From positions 310,001 to 374,000 of the forward strand of contig NZ_JAHKRM010000008.1 in assembly GCF_019396345.1 (NCBI RefSeq): a stretch of 64,000 bases of DNA, written 5' to 3'. The notes below the pieces were generated by a model. It saw only the letters and a program-made list of their open reading frames with translations, did not search any database and was not told the DNA's origin. Made by a program: the position numbers and the translations under genes. Below, piece after piece: positions 33,866 through 41,004 of the stretch. Origin of the DNA: Nonomuraea guangzhouensis (GTDB lineage: Bacteria > Actinomycetota > Actinomycetes > Streptosporangiales > Streptosporangiaceae). Within the stretch, counting starts at the first letter, position 1; every line of letters starts with the position of its first letter.

Positions 33866-34230
33866 CTTGCCCTGGCCCCCTGTTCGGTCTGCATGTTCTT
33901 CCCCCGGTACAACACGCGAAGCACGTACATGAAGCCTCCGAGCACGGCGACCGTCGCCACCCCCGCCCGGGGCGACCATGCGTTGAACTGCAGCATGGCT
34001 TGAGCAAGTAGCACGTTAAGCACGAGACTTGCCGCAGCGCCTACTGATAGTGCGGCAAGTGGGTCACGATCACGCAACAGTCCTACGACTGCCGCTCCTG
34101 GCACCACCAGAAGGAAAAGAGAGATGAGGAACGGGCGCAGCGGTGTTTGGATGTCGAACAGCGCGATCACCGCTCCCGCGATGCAGGCGAGCGCGAGGAG
34201 CCACGTCAACGCTCTGCGGTGCTTGAGCAT
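33862..34230 (-). CDS. Small membrane protein of the glycan locus
   Basis: This 122-aa protein has four hydrophobic segments (TWLLALACIAGAVIALF, PFLISLFLLVVPGAAVVGLL, LAALSVGAAASLVLNVLLAQ, AGVATVAVLGGFMYVLRVLY) and short basic ends; it resembles the DUF1616-like membrane class only loosely. GGAGAGAG lies 7 nt before the ATG. It opens the GNAT-containing unit and is translationally coupled to it. Confidence 0.7.
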   Translation of the reverse strand: MLKHRRALTWLLALACIAGAVIALFDIQTPLRPFLISLFLLVVPGAAVVGLLRDRDPLAALSVGAAASLVLNVLLAQAMLQFNAWSPRAGVATVAVLGGFMYVLRVLYRGKNMQTEQGARAR

Positions 34231-34637
34231 CTACCGTCTCTCTCCTGGATCTAGCTGGGTAAAGGCGCGATTGATCGCATTTCATGGGACCAATCCGCCC
34301 GTGGACACGTCAATGCCGACGCTTGGCGACGCGCTCTGGTTTACCGGCAGACAAATATTCCGCATGTGGTGTTCAACACATGCCCAGCTGAATCCGGCCT
34401 CCGTCGCGGTCCCCAAACCCCAAGGATGCCCTATATGCCGCAAGATCTTCGAGCTAAGGTCCGGTTTCTCCCCATTTGTAACGTAAGTGTACTCGTGGCC
34501 CACCGGTCGCGCTGATCCAGGGGAGGCGATTCGACGGCCGGCAGTCAGGATTTCTGCGCCCTATCAGGCGGAATGTCACGCCGTATGGCTGCATCGGCCG
34601 GATACCGGTGGCCTGTCACGCGTGGGGGGAATGGCCG
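34231..34637. other. Non-coding region between glycan locus and sigma-fusion gene
   Basis: About 400 bp with noticeably lower GC than the flanks. It should hold the promoter for the minus-strand gene starting at 34230 and the 3' region of the sigma-fusion gene. Only a weak open frame is visible, with poor codon bias. No hairpin stood out. Confidence 0.45.
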
Positions 34638-36215
34638 TCAGGAGTCGTGGGCCGGGTCCACCTGGACATTGTCCACGGACGCGCTCTGCGTCGGGCCGCT
34701 GGGCGTCTCGGTCGGGTCGGGGCCGGCCGTCGGCTGGTCGGTTGGCGGTTCCGGCGTCTGCTCCGGACCGCCCTCCCACGACAGCGAGCACTTCGCACTG
34801 CCGCCGTTGGAGCTGAACGAGACCGAGCCGCTGCCACTGGTGGCCGGGTCGTTGACCATGACCCAGATCGCCACCGAGCCGCCCGCCTTGATCGACCCGC
34901 TCACGGGCAGCACCTCCAGCCCCGCCGACGCGGTCGCGCTCCACCTGACGGTGGCGTTGCGCGCGGTCAGCCCGATCTTCGCGGCCTCGTCGACGCTCCC
35001 CGGGCAGGAGGCGGCGAACCGGGCACCGCGCGCGGTCCGCCGGTGGGTGGCCGTCGGAGCGGCCGCCGGCCTGGTGGTCGCGGAGGTGGCGGGGGGCCTC
35101 GTGCTCGGCACGCCGGTGGGGGAGGACGTGGGCGACGGATCGGGGGCGGGCGTGGTGTCGTCCTCCAGCGCGGGCTCGGGCGTGCTGCCGGTCAGCTCAT
35201 CAGGGGAGGTGGAGGGCGAGACCGAGGGGGTGGGGGTCACGCGCAGCGCGGTCTTGGCGGGGTCTCCGGTGTTCATCACGACCATCGCCCCGGTCGCCGC
35301 GAGCACCGCCGCGCCGGCCAGCAACACCGGCGCGAGGCTGCGCGGCCTGCGGCGCCGCGACCGCCGCTCGGCCGCCACCGGGAACCCCGTGCGGTCGAAG
35401 CTGTCGCCCCGGTCGGTGATCAGTGTCCGGGTCTGGTCCCGCTCCGGGTTCACGCAGGTGTCGACCACCCGCCGGCGCAGCGAAATGGGGGGAAAGGCCA
35501 CCGGCACCAGGTCGAGCAGCCGCGCGGCCGCCACCTGCCGATGCCGTCCCTCGGTACACACCTCGCACCCGGAGATGTGCCCCGACAACCGCCGCCGCAG
35601 CAGCGGGGTGAGCGGCCCTTCCCAGGAGTCCAGCATCGCCGACAGGTCCGGACAGTGCGCCCGTCCGGTCCTGGCCAGGATGACGGCGGCGGCGGCGTTC
35701 TCCAGATGATCACGAGCCCGGCCGAGCCGGGTGACGGCCTGGCGGGAGGTCAGACCGAGCACCGCCCCCACCTCGGCCGGAGCGAGCCCGTGCCGCAGCG
35801 ACAGCTCCAGAACCTCGCGCTCGTTCCGCTTCAGTTCGCTGAGCGCCTCGTGCACGAGTTCGGCGAGCTCGGGGTCGTCCGGCTCGTCGAAAACCGGTAA
35901 CGGCACGCTGCCGGACCTCGCCGAGCCGCTCCTGTGGGCCAGCCGGGCGGCGGCCTGGAACCTGGTCAACGCATACAGCCAGGCTCTGAGCCGGCCGGGC
36001 TCCTTCAACCGGAATACGCATCCGTGCGCGGTGACCAGCGCGTCATGCACGGAATCGGCCGCGGCGTCGCGCTCTCCGGTAAGAGAGCACGCGTAATCGT
36101 GCAATCGCTCCGCATAAGCGTCATAGAGCTTGGCAGCGCCTTCGACAGCACCCAACCGAAGCGCGTCAACCACCTGTTGATCGTCACCGCGGTCAACAGC
36201 CGGCCATCCAGACAC
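34638..36215 (-). CDS. ECF sigma factor fused to zinc-finger anti-sigma-like, membrane and outer domains
   Basis: This 525-aa fusion has a sigma-2-like region (about 20-95, with LYDAYAERLHDYACSLTG) and a sigma-4 region (about 125-172, REVLELSLRHGLAPAEVGAVLGLTSRQAVTRLGRAR). A zinc-finger anti-sigma motif H213-xxx-C217-xx-C220 (GHISGCEVC), a Cys at about 188, one transmembrane helix (about 293-315), a Thr/Pro-rich stalk and a C-terminal beta-rich outer domain with two Cys follow. GTG 36215 is chosen because GGGGAGGAAAC directly precedes it; an ORF extension to 36305 lacks a ribosome site. Such a one-chain sensor/sigma could be activated by proteolysis or stay membrane-tethered (inference). Confidence 0.85.
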   Translation of the reverse strand: MSGWPAVDRGDDQQVVDALRLGAVEGAAKLYDAYAERLHDYACSLTGERDAAADSVHDALVTAHGCVFRLKEPGRLRAWLYALTRFQAAARLAHRSGSARSGSVPLPVFDEPDDPELAELVHEALSELKRNEREVLELSLRHGLAPAEVGAVLGLTSRQAVTRLGRARDHLENAAAAVILARTGRAHCPDLSAMLDSWEGPLTPLLRRRLSGHISGCEVCTEGRHRQVAAARLLDLVPVAFPPISLRRRVVDTCVNPERDQTRTLITDRGDSFDRTGFPVAAERRSRRRRPRSLAPVLLAGAAVLAATGAMVVMNTGDPAKTALRVTPTPSVSPSTSPDELTGSTPEPALEDDTTPAPDPSPTSSPTGVPSTRPPATSATTRPAAAPTATHRRTARGARFAASCPGSVDEAAKIGLTARNATVRWSATASAGLEVLPVSGSIKAGGSVAIWVMVNDPATSGSGSVSFSSNGGSAKCSLSWEGGPEQTPEPPTDQPTAGPDPTETPSGPTQSASVDNVQVDPAHDS

Positions 36216-36433
36216 GTTTCCTCCCCGCAGATCGAAGGCGAAAGCCTCCACGGCGGGTTGGACGCCTCCCCGGTCAAGGGGGGTTACCACCGTGTGCGGG
36301 TCCATGCCTAACAGGCATGAGCTGGGGAAACAGGGTCAGATGTGACTCGGGGTGAGAAAAGAGAGGCAAGGGTCAAGGGGGCGCACGTCACGGCGCCCAG
36401 CTACGTGAACCTCAGGAGCGTGTCCCTGGACAG

Positions 36434-36466
36434 GGGCCAGCCCCGGTCGGTGGGTGGGGCTGGCCC
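36434..36466 (-). terminator. Terminator after the VWA gene
   Basis: GGGCCAGCCCC (36434-36444) and GGGGCTGGCCC (36456-36466) form a perfect 11-bp stem with an 11-nt loop, 26 bp past the stop of the VWA gene and before the sigma-fusion gene. Confidence 0.8.
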
Positions 36467-36492
36467 ATGCTGGCCGTAACAGAAAAGGGGAA

Positions 36493-38268
36493 TTAGCCGT
36501 CGCAGCGCGGGGCGCAGAGGCGGCGCTGCATGCCCTGGAGGAAGAAGTCGCGCACCTGCAGCACGTTCTTGGCGATATACGCCTCGCCGCCGGTCGCCTG
36601 CGCGACGGCGTCCATTTGCTGCTTGCCCTTCGGCGCGTCAGGGCCGAAAGCAATGAGCAGGATGCTGACCGGGCGCTTGGGGTTATACGTCTTCTTGAGA
36701 TAATTCAGGATTTGCTTATTCGAAAGCCCGCCGTCCGGATCGTCGTTGCCGGCGCCGTCGGTGAGGACCACGATCGTGTTGATCTTGTCTTCCTGGTACG
36801 ACTTCGTCATGTCCGCGTAAGCGGCCTTGAGCGTGTCGTTCAACCCCGTGTCGCCCGTGGGCTTGGCCTGGACCGTCGCGAACTGCTTGGCCATGGCCTC
36901 CTTGCGCAGCACGCCGTTGACGGTCTCGCTGAGCGGTCCGACCGAGACCAGCTCGCGCCAGTCCTTCCCCTGCCCGTCGAGGTGGGTGGAGAACGTCCAC
37001 ACCCCGATCTCCGCGTCAGCGGGGAACAGCCCGAGCCCCTCGACGGCGATCTTGCCGATCGCCTGCATGCGGGTCAGTTTCGTGCCGGGGACCGGCAGCG
37101 CCATCGTGCCCGAGACGTCGACCAGGGTGAGCAGGCGGGTGCCGAGGTTCAGCCGGGACCAGGTCTGCGCCATGCTCACCACCGTCTTGTCGTCGGGGGC
37201 GGGCAGCGCCTCGGGCTTGGCCGGATTGAAGCCCTTGTCCTTGGACAGGGCGTCGCCTGCCTTGCCGTCAGGCGTGCGGAAGCCCTGGTCGCGCAGCGTC
37301 CGGTGGGCCGACTCGGTGCCGAGCTCCTGCTGGAACGCCGTGGCGGCCTTCTGTATCGCCGGGTCCTTGGTGACGATCACGATCGGGTAGTCGAGGCTGA
37401 GCGTGCCTTCGGCCGGGTAGAGCGGCACCACCTGGCTGTCCGGCTTTTTCGTGTTATGGAGGTAGATGGTCTGTTCGGACGTGACGCCGATCGGGACCTT
37501 GCTCCCGGACTTCACGGTCAGGCTCGCCAGCAGCGCGGTCGGGTCGGCGACGAGCTGGCCCGACAGCTCCTTGAGCGCGCCCACCAGCGCCTTGCCCTGA
37601 CCGGCCTGCTGGGCCTGGCCCGCGGCGGCCAGCAGCGCGGCCATCCCGGCCGAGTTCTTCTGCGGGTCGAGGGCCAGCACGCGGATCTTCTTGCCGGGTC
37701 CGTCCGGGTTGGCGACGTTCGCCGCCGCGATGACGCCCGCCCAGCTCGGCTGGAGGCTGCTGGCCAGCTTGGCCGCCGAGGCCTTGGCGGCCACCAGCAC
37801 GACCGGCGAGGTGGCGACCGAGCCGGTGGCCTCCGGCACCGTGGCGCCCGCGGCCTGGCCGCGGAGCCTGGACACGACCAGGCTGGAGTCGGCCACCCAC
37901 AGATCGGCGTTGACCTTGCCGGCGGCCAGTGAGTTCGCGGTCCGTGCCGCGGCCTCCTTGGCCACCGTCACCTCGACGCAGCGGCTGTCGATCGAATGCA
38001 TGGCCTTGTTGTAGTTGCCGGCGATCTTGTTGATCGCGGGCTGGATGTCCGGGGTCGCGACGACGCGCAGCGCCAGCTTGCCGTTCGAACAGTCATGGTC
38101 GCGGTTGAAGATCACGAATGCCGCGACGCCCAGAAGCACAGCGAGTGCGACCGCTCCGGCGAGCGGGACGAACACCTTGCCGCGGCCACCACCGTTCCCA
38201 CGCTTTCGGGGAGTCGGTTCCTGGGCTTGGTAGCCGCCATCGAGCTCGTCTGTGCGGTGTCGCCCCAC
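36493..38268 (-). CDS. Substrate-binding and VWA domain membrane protein
   Basis: This 591-aa protein has a basic N-terminus, one helix (VFVPLAGAVALAVLLGVAAFVIF, about 32-54) and an outer region. The first ~300 outer residues look like a periplasmic-type solute-binding fold (LALRVVATPDIQPAINKIAGNYN, then ADLWVADSS). A von Willebrand A domain follows with the MIDAS motif DVSGT (about 377), TGDTGLND and VVLTDGAGND. It ends with a Cys-containing tail (RRLCAPRCDG). The combination is common in actinomycetes, but the ligand is unknown. GAGGA lies 4 nt before GTG 38268. It lies upstream of the sigma-fusion gene on the same strand. Confidence 0.87.
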   Translation of the reverse strand: MGRHRTDELDGGYQAQEPTPRKRGNGGGRGKVFVPLAGAVALAVLLGVAAFVIFNRDHDCSNGKLALRVVATPDIQPAINKIAGNYNKAMHSIDSRCVEVTVAKEAAARTANSLAAGKVNADLWVADSSLVVSRLRGQAAGATVPEATGSVATSPVVLVAAKASAAKLASSLQPSWAGVIAAANVANPDGPGKKIRVLALDPQKNSAGMAALLAAAGQAQQAGQGKALVGALKELSGQLVADPTALLASLTVKSGSKVPIGVTSEQTIYLHNTKKPDSQVVPLYPAEGTLSLDYPIVIVTKDPAIQKAATAFQQELGTESAHRTLRDQGFRTPDGKAGDALSKDKGFNPAKPEALPAPDDKTVVSMAQTWSRLNLGTRLLTLVDVSGTMALPVPGTKLTRMQAIGKIAVEGLGLFPADAEIGVWTFSTHLDGQGKDWRELVSVGPLSETVNGVLRKEAMAKQFATVQAKPTGDTGLNDTLKAAYADMTKSYQEDKINTIVVLTDGAGNDDPDGGLSNKQILNYLKKTYNPKRPVSILLIAFGPDAPKGKQQMDAVAQATGGEAYIAKNVLQVRDFFLQGMQRRLCAPRCDG

Positions 38269-38402
38269 GATGTCCTCTTCGGTGTGTCGGGACCTTCCGG
38301 AGACCCTAGCGGGAGATGCTCCGCAATACTTCCGGAACGATACTCGGTGCGCTTACTGTGGCAAAACAGCCCGTTTGGTGCGCCGATTACCCGGTGTGAC
38401 GG

Positions 38403-39038
38403 TCAGTGGCAGCATGAGTGACCGTGCCAGGCCCGAGTCCCCTCCCTCGCGGCGACTCCCGCCAATGCCACCGCCACCACCGGATCGACCCACCACCAGC
38501 CGAGCGTGTTCAGCCACAGTCCGGTCAGAACGCCCGCCGCCATCGCGGCGCAGATGAGGTTCTGGGTGCCCTCCCCGGAGGTCGCGGGGGACCCGAGCCG
38601 CCGGCCGAGCCGCCGCTTGGCCAGCCCCAGTATGGGCATGCTGACCAGGCTGACCGCCGTCACCACGATGCCCAGCAGGGTCGGCACGGCCCGGTGACCG
38701 ACATCGAGATCGTGGGCGACATGGATCACCAGGTAGGGCGCCAGCAGCCAGAAACTCACCGCCACCGCCCGTCCCGCCCTGAGCTCCGCGCTCGGCGACA
38801 GCGTGCGCGAGCCGGTGAAGCGCCAGACGACGATCAGGCTCGCCGCCGCCTCCACGAGAGCCGACAGCCCCCAGCCGATCAGCGCCACCGAATGCGCCGA
38901 CAGCCCCGCGGCCAGGCCGAGCGAGCTCTCCACCGCCAGCCAGACGAGGGTCCCCACCGAGAGCGAGCGAGCCACGCGCGCAGCGCGCAGCCAGTCGGCT
39001 GACGAGGCCGGATGAGCGTGAACGCGCTGTTCAGGCAC
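38403..39038 (-). CDS. Cation-efflux-like transporter (CDF superfamily, short form)
   Basis: This 211-aa protein has five to six helices with CDF-like features: LVWLAVESSLGLAAGLSAHSVALIGWGLSALVEAAASLIVVWRF resembles helices I-II, and GWWWVDPVVAVALAGVAAREG matches the last helix. There is no cytoplasmic C-terminal domain. The end reads HGHSCCH, a likely metal-binding tail. Transport of Zn, Fe or Mn is plausible; the ion is not inferable. It is divergent from the DUF4184 gene. Confidence 0.82.
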   Translation of the reverse strand: MPEQRVHAHPASSADWLRAARVARSLSVGTLVWLAVESSLGLAAGLSAHSVALIGWGLSALVEAAASLIVVWRFTGSRTLSPSAELRAGRAVAVSFWLLAPYLVIHVAHDLDVGHRAVPTLLGIVVTAVSLVSMPILGLAKRRLGRRLGSPATSGEGTQNLICAAMAAGVLTGLWLNTLGWWWVDPVVAVALAGVAAREGTRAWHGHSCCH

Positions 39039-39187
39039 CTCGAACCCCCGAATCCCGACTCCCGGCCGTCGACAGCGATACGTAAGCTACCCATTACTAA
39101 TCGTGACTTTAGGGGTTACGGGCAAAGCTTGTTCAAGGTTCGCGAGGTAATCTACGAAGATCAGCCACGGGGGAGGGGTTGGAGCCG

Positions 39188-39961
39188 GTGCCGTTCACGC
39201 CCAGTCACATGGCAGCGGTGCTCCCGCTGATGTCGTCGCCGCTGCTCCGCCGCCTGGCGAACCCGTGGGCGCTGGCGATCGGGGCGATGGTCCCCGACCT
39301 CCCGATCTTCCTGCCGTTCCTGCCCGACTACAGCGACTGGCACTCCTACTACGGCGTCGTCACCATCGACCTGGCCGCCGTCGTCATCCTGCTGGGCCTG
39401 TTCCACCTGCTCTTCCGCGAACCGCTGATCTCCCTGCTGCCGCCCGCCCTGGCGGGCCGGGCCGCGACCCTGAGCCCGCCGCGCCTTCGTGACCTGCCGT
39501 CCGTCGTGTCCGGCGCCGTGATCGGCGCCGCCTCCCACGTCCTGTGGGACTCCTTCACCCACTCCACCGGTCCCGAGGAGTGGGGTTCCTGGCTCTCGGT
39601 GTCGGTGTTCGGGGTGGTGCGGCTGTTCCGCCTGCTCCAGTACACCTCTTCGGTGATCGGCCTGGCCGTCGTCGTGTGGTGGGCCTGGCGCGGCCTCACC
39701 CGGATGTCCGCCGCGACCGTCCCCGCCCGGCTGCGGATCCACTCGGCGCTACGGCGGGTGGTCCTCGTGCTGTGTACGGTCGGCACCGTCGCGGGCGCCT
39801 TCCTCTGGCCCCTGGTCGACGAGCCCAACCCCCGTCTCGGCCTGGCGAGCGTCGTCACCAAGGTGGGCGCGGGCACCTTGGTGGGCCTCTGCCTGGTGCT
39901 CACCTGCTACGCGGTGGTCTGGCAGGTCATGCGCGTCGTGGCAGTATCTGAAGGTGCCTGA
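39188..39961 (+). CDS. DUF4184 membrane protein
   Basis: This 257-aa protein begins MPFTPSHMAAVLPL, the diagnostic DUF4184 N-terminus, with IGAMVPDLPIF and later ASHVLWDSFTH (a His/Asp pair typical of membrane hydrolase-like folds). It has about six helices. GTG 39188 is chosen because GGAGGGG lies 9 nt upstream and the sequence matches family starts; TTG 39179 would touch that site. Its stop overlaps the SpoU methyltransferase gene. Function unknown. Confidence 0.88.
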   Translation: MPFTPSHMAAVLPLMSSPLLRRLANPWALAIGAMVPDLPIFLPFLPDYSDWHSYYGVVTIDLAAVVILLGLFHLLFREPLISLLPPALAGRAATLSPPRLRDLPSVVSGAVIGAASHVLWDSFTHSTGPEEWGSWLSVSVFGVVRLFRLLQYTSSVIGLAVVVWWAWRGLTRMSAATVPARLRIHSALRRVVLVLCTVGTVAGAFLWPLVDEPNPRLGLASVVTKVGAGTLVGLCLVLTCYAVVWQVMRVVAVSEGA

Positions 39962-40766
39962 CTACGTAACCGACGCCGCCGACCCACGCCTCACCGACTA
40001 CACCCGGCTCAGGGACGTGGACCTGCGCAAGAGCCTGGAGGCGGAGCGCGGCCTGTTCGTGGCCGAGGGCGAGAAGGTGATCAGACGCGCGATCGCCGCC
40101 GGCTACCCGATCAGATCGGTCCTGACGACTCCCCGCTGGCTGGAGCCGCTGGCGGACGTACTCGGGGACGCGACGGTGTACGTGGTGAGCGACGAGACCA
40201 TGCTGGGCGTCGCCGGGTTCCAGGTGCATCGGGGGGCACTGGCGTCGATGGAACGCCTGCCACTGCCGCCGGTGGAGGAGGTGCTGGCGGGCACGTCACG
40301 CGTGGTGGTCCTGGAGGACCTCGTGGACCACTCGAACGTGGGCGCGATCTTCAGGTGCGCGGCCGCCCTGGGGGTGGAGGGGATCGTGTTGTCGCCTCGG
40401 TGCGCCGATCCGCTGTACCGGCGGTCGGTGAAGGTGTCGATGGGGGCGGTCTTCTCCATCCCGTACGGGCGGATGGACGACTGGTACGGCGGCCTGGAGC
40501 GGATCCGTACGGCGGGTTACACCCTGCTGGCACTGACGCCCGATCAGCGGGTGACACCCATAGACAAGGTGAAGATGGGGGAGCGGGCGGCATTGCTCCT
40601 CGGCTCCGAGGGGGACGGTCTGTCGTCCCGCTGGATGCGCGAGGCGGACGAGTCGGTGTGCATCCCGATGAGCCCGGCGGCCATGGCCGCCGGAGTGGAC
40701 TCCCTCAACGTGGTGGCCGCCGCCGCGATCGCCTGCCACAGTCTGACGCGCGTCGACGGAGCCTGA
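39954..40766 (+). CDS. SpoU/TrmH-family RNA 2'-O-methyltransferase
   Basis: This 270-aa protein has an N-terminal substrate-binding region (FVAEGEKVIRRAIAAGYP) and the SPOUT knot motifs VVVLEDLVDHSNVGAIFRCAAALG (motif 1, Asn and Arg catalytic), LLLGSEGDGLSSRW (motif 2) and CIPMSPAAMAAGVDSLNVVAAAAIA (motif 3). It methylates a ribose 2'-OH in rRNA or tRNA using SAM. GTG 39954 overlaps the DUF4184 stop, so the two are coupled. Confidence 0.92.
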   Translation: MPDYVTDAADPRLTDYTRLRDVDLRKSLEAERGLFVAEGEKVIRRAIAAGYPIRSVLTTPRWLEPLADVLGDATVYVVSDETMLGVAGFQVHRGALASMERLPLPPVEEVLAGTSRVVVLEDLVDHSNVGAIFRCAAALGVEGIVLSPRCADPLYRRSVKVSMGAVFSIPYGRMDDWYGGLERIRTAGYTLLALTPDQRVTPIDKVKMGERAALLLGSEGDGLSSRWMREADESVCIPMSPAAMAAGVDSLNVVAAAAIACHSLTRVDGA

Positions 40767-40835
40767 CGGCCGTCCGGTGGTCCGTGGCCAGCGCGTTCCG
40801 AAAACATCGGTATGCCTACTGATGCACATACGGAT

Positions 40836-40863
40836 TTGCAGGCCCGAGCGCAGCGCCTAGCGT
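40836..40863 (+). promoter_or_regulatory. Candidate promoter of the M4 protease gene
   Basis: TTGCAG (40836-40841), a 16-bp spacer and TAGCGT (40858-40863) fit a housekeeping promoter. It would give a ~135-nt leader before the protease start; no riboswitch was recognised in that leader. Confidence 0.5.
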
Positions 40864-41004
40864 CTGGCGGCAGCAAGGTGAAACGGCATGCTCGCCCACC
40901 CCCCTTTTCCCGGTCGGCTCCGTGGCCCAGGCGATCCCTGCGGCGCGGTGGTCGGCGTGCGCGCACGTCGTGGCGCCCGGGAAATGCCGAAAGGAGCACG
41001 ACGC

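Noticed and set aside
34282..34503. 73-codon minus-strand frame in the spacer
   Set aside because: Weak codon bias, no ribosome site and no recognisable feature; the region is AT-richer than coding DNA here.
40767..41004. Riboswitch in the long leader of the M4 protease
   Set aside because: A promoter fits, but no recognisable aptamer pattern could be made from the sequence by eye.
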